Assembly (NCBI GenBank): GCA_002989075.1
Contig: PSQN01000016.1
Coordinates: 186,001 to 250,000, forward strand
Direction: 5' to 3'
Source of the DNA: Arthonia radiata
Lineage: Eukaryota > Ascomycota > Arthoniomycetes > Arthoniales > Arthoniaceae
DNA length: 64,000 nt
This document shows, in pieces, positions 46,464 to 57,613 of this stretch (position 1 is its first letter; the number at the start of each line of letters is the position of its first letter). The notes under the pieces are model-generated. The model was not told the DNA's origin. It saw nothing but the letters and a program-made list of their open reading frames with translations, and did not search any database. Made by a program: the position numbers and the translations under genes.

Positions 46464-47761
46464 CTAAGCCTCGCCACGGAGAATGCGCGCGCGACTTTGG
46501 GAGCTCTCAATACTGTTGTCCTGCTCGAAGCTGTTCAACTCGATGTTCTCGCTAGCAGCCGGCGTCGTCCTATCTTCTCTCGCGCGTTCAGGATCCTGAA
46601 CCGCCTCTTCGCGCCTTGCTGACTTGTGATATGTGCCTTCACCGATGCGAATCCCGAACGCGCGATCGTTGCTCCGTGGACCCCATGCCCATCCTGCACC
46701 GCGACGAACCGGCATATGGTACCATCTGAAGCCGACCCAGGCGCAGATAATGCCTTCGACTGCGGAGAAGAAGACGTCAAAGCCGTGATGTTTGTAGTCT
46801 GTGAACCGGGAGGCCGCGACGTAGATTGCAGCGCCGGTGGGAATGAAAGCCAGGACAAAGAGGTAGAGGGGCGGGGCCGCGGTTTCGGTGCGTGGATTGG
46901 AGCGTTGGAGGAGACCGCCATTGTTAATCGGCCGGAATGATGGAGCGCTGTTGCGCGGTGTGGGAGACAGGGAAGGAATGGCGACCGAGAATTTGGCGGC
47001 GATAAAGAGAGAGAGGTAGATGAAGCCTACGAAGGCGACTAAAACAATGTGAGTATCTTAGGGCGGGTCGCTATACTAGCTGCTAGACTCGAGAGATATT
47101 TACTTGTACAGTGGCCGCTGGGAAAGCTGCGGAAACCATCGTTGAGAGCCGCCACATCTTTACTCGTCCCATTGATAGACCTGCAGATGAGGTGTGTCAC
47201 GTGGACAGACGTGCCTTCCAGCGCCTCGCTCGTATATCCATCATCGACATATTGCGAATAGTTCTCTAAATCAGGATTGCACCTGGACAAGAAATCTGGA
47301 CGTGGCTTCCCAAAAAGATTCTTGCCAGCTTGTGTCAAGAAGAAGCCTAGGATGACGGAAAAGGCCAGACCTAAAATGCCAGTGAACAGTTCCCAAAGTT
47401 TGCGACGCCAAACAAGGGGGTGGGAGCTGATAAGGCCACGGTGGTCGGGAAGCGTGACGAAGAGTAGCGTTACGGCGCAGACGATTGCAGCCGGGGCGAC
47501 TACCGCAGCCAGAAAGAGGACGGTTACAGAGACGGTGTCTGGGAGATTGGGATATGAGATGGTGGGATCGGTCAGGGAGAAGAGGCGGCGGGTGGGAGGA
47601 ACATAGTTGAGGGCTCCTCCTATGGCAGCAAGAACTCTGTTCGTGTCAGCACCGCTGTCACCAAGGCAAGTACGTGAAGGTAAAGGAAGTCCAATTCCAT
47701 ACACGAGAAGCAGAACATCAATGACGTAGGAAGCGATAAGCTTCTTGTTGCTCTTGCCCAT
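46464..47761 (-). CDS. PAP2-type lipid phosphate phosphatase
   Basis: Three exons, 47761-47703, 47636-47104 and 47038-46464, with introns of 66 and 65 bp, encode 388 residues. All three motifs of the PAP2 superfamily are present: KX6RP (K125 to R132-P133), PSGH (192-195, nucleophile-activating His195) and SRX5HX3D (S274-R275, H281, D285). About six hydrophobic segments surround them, as in yeast Dpp1/Lpp1 and fungal LPPs that dephosphorylate phosphatidate, lysophosphatidate and diacylglycerol pyrophosphate in vacuolar or Golgi membranes. The C-terminal 50 residues are polar and cytosolic-looking. The start MGKSNKKLIASYV is chosen because the frame further upstream has only GTG. The first intron is a multiple of three without a stop, so an unspliced reading stays open, but splicing gives the family sequence VVLAAIGGALNYV. 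Confidence 0.9.
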
Positions 47762-48159
47762 CGCTGCACGTTCGAAGACAGCACACACCCAATACTCCGT
47801 TTGAGTAGGAGAGAACGGCTGCAGGGCCTTGTGTGAAACGAGATGCAGCTGTCGAGGACAGATCGACTGTCAAAGGTAGTGATGACAAGCCGCCGTAGTG
47901 AAGCAAAGAAGCAGAGACAAACCATGCGAAAGGGTCCGTGCATCGGCATGTCCCGACTTTTGCCCCAAACTCTACTTCATTCTGGTGTCGACATGACGGC
48001 TCAACCCAGGCATGGCTTTTTCATTGAAAAGGGCTTCAACCGGCCAAGTCCATTGTTGAAAGGTGTTCAATGGAGGCATCAGGAGTACCGAGTATCTCGA
48101 CAAACGCCATTGTGATACTGATTTGGGGTGGGAATTAAGTGATTGAAACGGCCCGTGCT
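47762..48159. other. Promoter of the PAP2 gene and right edge of the island
   Basis: Normal-composition sequence from the PAP2 start to the AT-rich block. Short frames here (47620-47949, 47843-48115) show no domain. Composition falls abruptly near 48160. Confidence 0.5.
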
Positions 48160-51015
48160 TACCTTGTTCTACTTTTTACCCTGCCTACTACTAAAGTTGA
48201 GATAGGTAGAAAGCTAACTTACTATTACTGTTAAAACTATAGATCTTGTTCTACTTTTAGATAGAATAAAGCTAAGAGTTAGTAGTAAGGATAAGTAATA
48301 TAATAAAGGCTATAACTGCTTATAGCATTTATCTTAATTTTACTTTATATACTTAAGTTATTTATCTTCTTAAGCTTTAATAGTAACTAAACGCTATTAC
48401 TAAGAAAGTTAGCTATAGTATAACAACTATTTATAACTATAAGACTAATTTATATATTTATAGATTAGTATTAGCGCTATTAGTATAGAAGAAGAGTAGA
48501 TTATTTAAGATCTATACTACTATAGAGAAAGTTCTTCTTAATTATTTTAATTACTATTTATGAGTTTATTAAAATAAAAGCTGTATATTTCTTTTAAACA
48601 AGTTTAATATTAATATTGACTACTTTACTATTAGTAAGTTTCTAAAAAGAATATAATAGTTATAAAAAGTTAGAGAGCGTATAGATAATTACTAAAGTCT
48701 TTTTCTTTAGTATACTTAGTAAAAGAAGGCTCTTAAGTAAACTATAAAGATAATAGAATTTCTTAATAAGTTAATATTTAATAAAATAAGTAAGTAGCGT
48801 AAATAAATATATATACTAATTAGTAGTCTAAACTATTAGTATTAGAATCTTTATAAAAGTAAGTTATAGAGTGTTTTACTAGTATATACTCTATAAAATT
48901 ATATTATTTATATTATTTATAAGAGCTAGCTTAATAGTAAGGCATTCTTTAACTTTATAATCTATACTATACTTTCTCTTTATAATCTCTATTCTAACTT
49001 AAATTTAATTATTATCTATAATAACGTTACTATTTATATTTAAAACTAACTTTAAAAAGCTATTAAAAGTAAAAGCTATCTACTTTAGTATCTATTACTA
49101 TATTTACCTAACTTAAGGTTTATTAAGCTTACCTTTAGTATCTTAAAGAAGTAAATAAGATACAACTTCTATAATTAATAGCTAACTTTTTAACTTTTTA
49201 ACTTTAAATTGTTTCTTTTATATATAATTATAAATAATAAGTATAATTAATAGCTATAGTAATACTTTAAGTATTTAGAAGTATATATCTTTAAAGAGAA
49301 CCTAAAGGAGGTTAAATAGCTTACTTATATTAGTAGTATTAAAGATAAAGTTTACTCTTAAAGTTTAAAAATCTTATAGTATAGTACTTTATAATAATTC
49401 TATATAACTCTTACTAGATTATTATAATTAACTATAAGTTATAAATCTTCCATATAGTTATATAATAGTAGTAAAGTAATAAATTTAAACTATTTTAATT
49501 AGACTTTATTAGCTATTAATACTGACTATTAAATATTAAAAGTCTTCTTAGCTTGTTAAATTTAGAGCCGCTTTTATATACTACTTCTACTTAAACTTCT
49601 ATAATTATATCTAAAAACATTAAATAAGACTATCTAAAAGACTAGCTTTAGTAGTAAGTTAATATATATAGTAAGATAAGTCTTCTATCTAATATAAATT
49701 ATTCTTTAACTAAGTATTCTTAAGTATAATTTATTAAGTATATTTAATACTAGTATAAGTAAAATTAGATATTTACTATAGATATTATATAAAGAATTAC
49801 TTAAAAGTAAGCTTAGCTTACTAGCTTTTTAATATAAGAGAACTAAATTAAATTAGTAGCTCTATATACTAGCTTTATAGTATTTATAGCTAATTCTATA
49901 CTATTAGCTACTATAGTAGCGGCTATTACTAAAGAGAAGGTTACTAGAGAAAGAGCTATAGCTATAAGAAAGGTTAATACTAGAAAGAAGAAGAAGAAAA
50001 AGAATATTATAGTTAAACTACTTACTATTAAGAATACTAACTATTATCTTTAGATATTTCTTTTATTATTATCTTTCATAGCTTAAATATTTATTCTTTA
50101 AGTATTATATTATATAGCTAGTTAATATATAAATTAGTACTAGTAATCTAGCTAGCCTACGTCTAGCGCTCTTTCTTTCTTTAGATTGTCTTTTTTGTCT
50201 TTTAAACTAATAAGTCTAAATAATACTTATAATAATTAATAGAGCTCTACTTAATAAGCTAAATAATAATACTATTTAGGGACTTATTATTAACTATATT
50301 ACTATAGTAGATAGTAAGTATCTATATCTTTATCTATAGCCTATTAAGTATAAAGTGCTAATATACATTATTAAAGTAGTAATAATTTAGATAATTAATA
50401 TAGATTTTATTAGTATACTAATACCGCTTAATCAATACTAAATCTATAACTATAGCTCCTTCTTTTATCTTTTAATACTTATTTATAGTCTCTTCTAGCT
50501 AGTTTGTTTATATATAAAGATATTAATATAGTAGTAGTAGAGTTTCTTATAGAAGAGAAGAGAAGCTAGGTTCTAGATTCTCTTCTACTTTAAAACTAGT
50601 AGAAGTAGAATAGAAGTTAGTAGTAAAGTAGAAGTTTAAGCTTTAAGTTCTACTTTTACTTTTATAATACTAGAAGTAAAAGAGAATTTATTTGAAAGAT
50701 AGAAGTTTAAAGTATTGCTTCTACTTCTACTTTTATTAATATAAAAGTAGAATAAAAGCTTTTAAATAGAATAAGAGTTAAGCTATACTTATTAATAATA
50801 ATACTAAAAAGCTTAGAAAAATAAATACTATATAAATTAAGATAATCTTTTTATATTTTAAACTTATTATATATAAATTTTAGTATTTATAGCTATCTAA
50901 AGGTAGTCTTATATAATAGTAGAAGCTTTAGTATTTATAAGTTCTTTTTATCTCTAGTCTTAGCTATTTATATATTACTATCGCTAAAGTCTTTAAACTT
51001 GCTCTTATTACTAAA
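48160..51015. other. AT-rich decayed DNA right of the island
   Basis: About 2.9 kb of extreme AT-rich sequence without long frames. Near 49900-50010 the plus strand reads as a Lys/Arg/Glu-rich helix-like run that resembles the tail of pogo/Fot1-type transposases. Near 50520-50770 short AGTAGAAGT-like purine runs and their complements recur. No terminal repeats found, so no family is assigned. Confidence 0.5.
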
Positions 51016-51316
51016 TGTAACGCCGATCGCTAGGAGAACCAAACTAAGGCTTACTTACCTTGTATGCTTATCGACCTTAGTAGTAGGTATCTTGTGTGCT
51101 AGAGACTAAAAGATAGGAGAGGCGAAATAGATTATAAAGTATAAGAGAAGCTTAACTAAGTAGATAGAAGATAAAGTACGTTACTTAAATATAGTTAAAA
51201 AACTTATATTTAAATATTAAGTTAATAGACTAAAGTTTATTTTAAAGTTAGCTATTAGTTTAGCTATATAGTTTAAGATATATAAGTATATTTCTCTATA
51301 CTTAATAGTTTTAACG
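51016..51316 (-). repeat. 3' LTR of the right-flank chromovirus
   Basis: 301 bp, same LTR family as 5795-6096. Internal sequence with the hairpin follows immediately. Confidence 0.8.
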
Positions 51317-51348
51317 ACTCTTCTGTTACGTTATCGGAATTTTAATAC

Positions 51349-51379
51349 AATATAGCGACGTTACCGACGTCGCTATATT
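51349..51379 (-). repeat. Conserved hairpin near the chromovirus 3' LTR
   Basis: Perfect 13-bp stem (AATATAGCGACGT and its complement) with a 5-base loop, about 30 bp inside the LTR. The same structure, with few changes, is at 62385-62415 and at about 5732-5762 in the opposite orientation. Confidence 0.6.
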
Positions 51380-54300
51380 AAAGTTATTAAGTATACTATA
51401 TAATACTTTAATAAGGTTAGCTGCGCTTAGCCTTATATTAGTCTAATATAGTAAGATTATAACATAAAGTCTTCTCTTTGAGGCTAGTTATTCTTAACGA
51501 CTCTAAAGATATTAAAACTTTATTGTTATTTAGTACTAGGTTTAATTCTATAAGTCGTTATACTTAAAGTTAAGAAGGTTTCTAACGCTAATAAAGTATT
51601 TAAGATTAATACTGTCTTCACTAAAGTCTATAGTTAAGAGATACCTCCGTATTTTTGTTGCTTTTATTTAAATAAGAGGTATATTCTAAAGTTTAGAAAG
51701 GTATCGTGTTTTATATATCTTTGCGATAAGAAGTTGTATAACGTCCGCCCGTTGTTAGAGGATAGTTAGTTCTGTCTTACGTTTATTTTAAATTAGTTTT
51801 AACTTATTTTAGCCCACAGTATCCGTTCTTAGTACTTACAGGTATCGAATACCCTTTAGAGACAACGTAAGCGTTTAGTAGAAGAAAAGGTAGTCGTTTG
51901 TACAGCGAAAAGATAGCGCGAAGCTATTAAAGCGGCGGTTATAGATTTAAAGAAGAAGCTTAAAAGATTATACGTTTAAGCATAGAACAAAATAGATTAG
52001 AACAATATATTGTTTAAGAAAGAATAGCTAGCGGCTATATTTAGTAATAATATTGTAGACGTACTAAGTAGTCTAAGTATAGATTTTTATAATAATTTAT
52101 ACTCTAAGTTAGGTAGTAGGCCTCTAATATAGTAGACTGGTTCGTTTATAGGTAATCTAGATACTAGCGGAGCGCACTAGATAGTAAATTAGAGTATTAG
52201 TACTACTACGACCGATTAACATTTTAGTTCTAATATCGTTAAATAGTATCTTTATATTTAGTTAGGTTTTATTCTAGTTTCTATTAATTCTTATATTTAG
52301 AGTATCCTTTCTATTTTATAAGATAGTATTGCTTGCCTCGGTATTGTTTATAAGCTTGAATCGTTTTAACCTTATACTCGGGTTTTTAGTTGTTAGAAAG
52401 GATTTCTAAGTTAGATCGTTCTACTTTTTAAAAGTAGACTAGTTTTAATAGCGCTATATAGAATATAGAATATATTCTTATTGTTTTTAAGAGTTTAAGT
52501 TTAAATATTATAAGTTCTAATTACTATAAGATTTTAAATAGTTCTGTCTTAATATAGTTAAGTTTCTTACTTAGTCTGTTAGTCTTTAAGTTTCTTATAA
52601 GTAAGTAGGCTCTTTCCCTCTCTTTTATGCTTATATTTAGGGTTATTCTTAACTTGTTATACTATTTCCTTATATATTTATTAATAAACTTGCTGTCGAA
52701 CTTCAACTACTAATACAGGGTTTTTATATTCGTAGCTATTTATGTAGCTGTTTCGTTTTCTATTGTGTTCTATAGTTATCTTCTCTAAAAAGGATAGTAG
52801 CTATATAAGACGTAAAACAGAGTTATTTTCGTTAGATCGTTTCTAGTATTATTATATGCGGCTTACGCTACTAATAGTAATTGTACCTAGTTGTTCTACT
52901 AATAGTTAATATATACTCGGAGATACTATTCTAGAGTCTAGTTTATTTATTTTGTCTGTCCGTCTATCTATAGATAGAATAAAGTAGACATTTTTTATTT
53001 TGTTTCTAGTTATTGTATTAGAGATGTTTAAAATTATAAGACAAATTTTTAATCTTTGTTAAAGATAATTCTTTATAATTGTTTATAGTTAGCTAAGATA
53101 ATCTAAAGGAAGATATATACTAATTGTTCTAAGTTACTAGCTTTCTTGTATAGTACGAAGTACGCGTACTTTGTTAGTTTGTCGCATATAACTAGAATAG
53201 CGTTATAAGCTACTCCTATAAGTAGATCCTTAGAGATTAGTAACTTAGTAATAAAGTCTAGTAAGACTGTATATTATAGTCTTTCAGATATTTTTAGTAG
53301 CTATAATTTACTGTATAGTAAATATCTTAGATGCTTAGTTCTTGCATATACGTCGTATTCTTAGATATAATTTTCGACGTAATGTTAGATTCTTAGAATA
53401 TAGTAGGTTCTTATAATCTTTTTAATAGTATTGTCGATACCTTTATATCCTTTTATTAGGTTATCGTAGAAGTTACTAATAATATATTAGATTAGATTTC
53501 TTAAAACATAGATCTTGCCTTAAAATTTATAATAGCCTTTATTGTTCTTAGTTAATTCTAGGTGTCGTTTCTCGTTTTTCTAGTATATCTTAGAATCGTT
53601 TAAAATATTTAGAATTCGGCTATTTAGTTTGATAACAAACTCGATTGTTATAGCTAATTAATTGTATCTAATCTCGTTATTATATTCTTAGAATATTATG
53701 TGCTCGACGTGTTTCTTGTTATTAAGGTAATCTAGACGTTAGCTTAGAGCGTCGGCTCTATTGTTCTCGAAACCCTTCTTGTAGGTAATAATAAAGTTGT
53801 ATAGAGCTATCGTTTTTAACTATCTAACTTATCTGCAGTTAAGTTTTCTTATTATTATAAAGTAAGTTAGATTCTTATAGTCCGTATATACTATAATTAT
53901 ATAGTTTACTTCTTTTAAGTAAGCTTACTATATCTCGAATACTGCTATAATAGCTAAAAGCTCTTTATTATAGATATCGTAGTTTTATTCTATAGGTAAT
54001 ATTTTTCTTAAGTAGAAAGCTACTGGTCTAAGCTTTCTTTTTTTATTATTTTAACTTATATATACTTTAATCGTATAGTCTAACTTGTCTATTTCTATAA
54101 TAATTAATAGATTAGGGTTAAATATTACTAATACGGGTTTAATTTTAAAAGCTTCCTTAAGCTCTTTAAATACTAATTATTCTTTCTACGTCTAGAAAAA
54201 TTCTATCAATTGTTTTATCTGTTAAGACAGCGGTGCTATAATTCGACTAAAGTTAAATATTTATTGTTTATAGTAGTTAGCAAAACTTAAAAACTGTTGT

Positions 54301-57300
54301 AGTTATTTTATATTCTTTAGTATAAGCTAGATTAAAACGGATTAGATCTTTAAATCTTTTATTTAGAGACCGTGCTCGGTAATTATAAATCTAAGAAATT
54401 CGACAGATTGTTAATAAAATTGAGTTTTCTCGATATTAATTTGTAAATCAATACATACTAATCTTTCTAATACCTTCTTAATATATTTCTTATATTCTTC
54501 TAGTATACAGCTATATACTAGAATATTGTTTAGATAAGTAGTTATAAATATATCTAAGTATTTACTAAGTGTATTGTTAATTAGTTTCTAAAATAATACT
54601 AGTGCGTTTATTAGCTTAAAGAGTATAACGCAATACTTAAAAAGTCTGTATCTAGTATAGAAGGCTGTTTTCTATTCTTCACCTTTCTTTATATAGATTA
54701 GATTATAGGCTTTTTGTAGGTTAAACTTAGTAAACTATTGCGCGTTATACAATTAATCTATTATTTTGTCGATATATAGTAAAGAATACTAGTTTTTAAT
54801 AGTTACTCTATTTAGTTGTTTATAATCTACGTAGAGTCGTAATTTACTATTCTTTTTCGATATAAAGAGTATCGGATATTCGGCTAGTAATGTTAACTTC
54901 TAAATAAAGCTCTTCTTAAAGTTCTTGTCGAGATAGTTGCGAAGCGCTTAATTTTTTGCTTCTAATAGAAAGTATATTAAACTAAACGTTAGCGTTTTAC
55001 CTTCTTATAAAGATATCGTATAATCCTACGGTTTGTATTTTGGGAGAGCTAAGCTTAGCTCAGCCTTCTCGAACAGATATTAAAATTAATTGTATTTCTC
55101 TAGTATCTTAGTAATTAACTGACTTGTTGTTGTTATATAGAATCGTTAGCGTATAGTTATCTCTTATTTACACCTACGTATAGTTAGCTACAGACGAGAT
55201 ACTGCGTTAGACTTCTCTTATAAAATATCTAAGTGTCGGAGTATAGTAGTATTAATCCGTATAAGTTCTTTATCGTACTTCTTATTCTTACTACTAAAAA
55301 TAGCTTATAGGGTATCTATTCTATAGAACGACTCTTGTCTAAAGTACTTATACCTAGTAAAAAGGAGTTTTTTAGTTCTTTAATCTACTTCTAGGTTATA
55401 TTGTTGTAACCAAGGTATACCTAGTATAGCGTAGTACTAGTTAATATTTACAATATTATAAGTAATTTCTTTTTAATAGTTCCTAATTATTATATCTATT
55501 AAAAAAGTCTTGTAGTCGAATCTTTCCTCTATACCTTAAAATTTAGATAGTACGTAGAATAATTTCTTTCTTTATATTTATATTTAGTACTCCTTAACGT
55601 AGCGTATTAAGATAAAGTTATCTATTACGTTTAAATTAATTATAATTTTAATGTTTCTATAGTTTATTGTTGTCTAAGTTTATAAGTAAGTTCTATAGAT
55701 AGCCGAGCTTGTACAGAGTTAGACTTTTAAAGGGTCTAACCGTTAGACGGGCCGATACTGCTGCTCTTAAAGTAGTTGATCTAGTCTTTTTCCTACTAAT
55801 TATATACGTTCTAGAGTATTTTAGGTACTAAAATCTATTGTCGGTTAATTTGCTATAAGAATTTCTATATTAGATATTTTAGTACTACTTTTATTATAAC
55901 GTCTAGTTTGTTGTCTATAATCCTTATTTTTATTATACAACTATTACTAATTAGAACTCGTTATGTCTATAGATTGTATATTGTTAGTTAAAGATATTAG
56001 TACTAACTATACAATTCTAAACCTCTAATAAGGTAGTTTACTAGTTATTATAGACGTAAGTAAATATATCTTAAAATATTGTTAATATCTCTATTAGCGC
56101 TTAACTTTCCTTTATAAAAGGCTAACTAACAAAGTCTCTATATTATTCCTTTCTAACGGATTAGAGTTTACTCTTTCTAATTAGTATTGTTCTCGAGAGA
56201 AGATTTTATATTATTAGAATCTATATTTTTGTCTTTAAGTCGTTATCTTGTCTATAACGTATCGTACCTACTATCTTACTTAGCTTCTACGGTCCATTCT
56301 TTCTTAAATTTCTCTTAAGTTTCTAAGTAAAGTAACTTAGATTATTCTCGGATAAGGCCTAGCTTTTATGTTGAACCTTGCTTTAGAGATATCGGTTTCT
56401 TCGGCCACTATTCTAATCCTAGTTTATTAAATTTATAGATCGTACAATCGTTATTATAGCACATAGTTTAGAATAGTATTTTATATAATGTAACGGTGTC
56501 TCGTATCTATTGCCTTGGAATAGTGCAGTTAATATTATTTCAGTCCTATAAATTTTGTTGTTTCTGTTTTATTTATTGTTTCTTTGTTTCTTTTTATAAC
56601 TTATTGTCTGTATCTTAGTTTTTATATAAATTAAATAAGTTTAATTTATTGTGTTTCTTGTTGAAAGTAGCCTAGTAAGTATTTTTCTAGTTATAAAAGA
56701 TACTCTAGTAGATATTCTTCTGCTTCTTAGTTAATTTAGTAAAGTACTTATACTAGTTTTAGCTAATCTTTAGTAAGAGTTCTAGTTCTTAAAGAGAACG
56801 ACCCTCGGTTAAGTCTACGTACTAGCGGTCGAAGAAGGCTACTAGCAATTCTATCGCCTTATTGCGACTATTGTTCTTCTGTATTTAGGTAGTTATATTA
56901 AACTATTGTTACAAAAAGCGAAGCTTCTAAGATCAATTGTTGTATCCGCTTCTGCTAGTACTGTTAAACTGTTATTTTTTAGAACGGTATTTCTTAACTT
57001 AATGCCCTAGTTTCCTGTAATATAAGTATAACTTGTTTTTTATTCTATATTCTCGTTTCTAGTTGTTTAGTTTTCTATAAAGCTTTATAAAGTCTAATTC
57101 TATTAGATTATTCCGGTCTTATTATAAGTTGTGCTTACTCTAAGTTTAGATAAACTTATCTAAGTTAGTTTCCTTCTTTTTTAACTGTCGTTTAAAGTTA
57201 CTGTCGTCGATTTTCTTGGCTCGTTCTATAAACTTTTCTAGTTTAGTAAACTTCTTGCTATAGATATAGATAATTTCCTTAATATAGTTCTTTAGATCTT

Positions 57301-57613
57301 TATAAAAGGCGTCGACTAGGGGTTCTTTATTTTATTCGGTTTAGTTAGTATACTGCAGAAACTTAGCGGCGTACCGGCTAGCTAGTTCTATCTAGCGGAG
57401 TGTCTTAAGTTTATATACGGTAGTACGTCTAAAATCGGTATCTCTATACATCTATCGGAGCTTTTACTAAAACGTAGTAAAGCTAGAGAAGAGCTTATTA
57501 GTCTCTTTCTATCGTTTATTAGATACCTTATAGAGATAGTCTTTAAGATAAAAGTTAAACTATTTATATATCTCGCTATCTATATAAAATACAGCAAATA
57601 AAACTATAGTACT

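Larger units (their letters stand above)
51016..57613 (-). mobile_element. Ty3/Gypsy chromovirus fossil, copy on the right flank
   Basis: Reverse-strand copy of the same family as 1-6096. From left to right it has the 3' LTR (51016-51316), the 3' zone with a conserved hairpin (51349-51379), chromodomain (about 52250-52350), integrase (about 52500-53550), RNase H (about 53750-54100), reverse transcriptase (about 54250-54950), protease and gag (to 57613). The 5' end and 5' LTR are missing where a second Gypsy family begins. Dozens of breaks and no long frame. Old and inactive. Confidence 0.85.
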
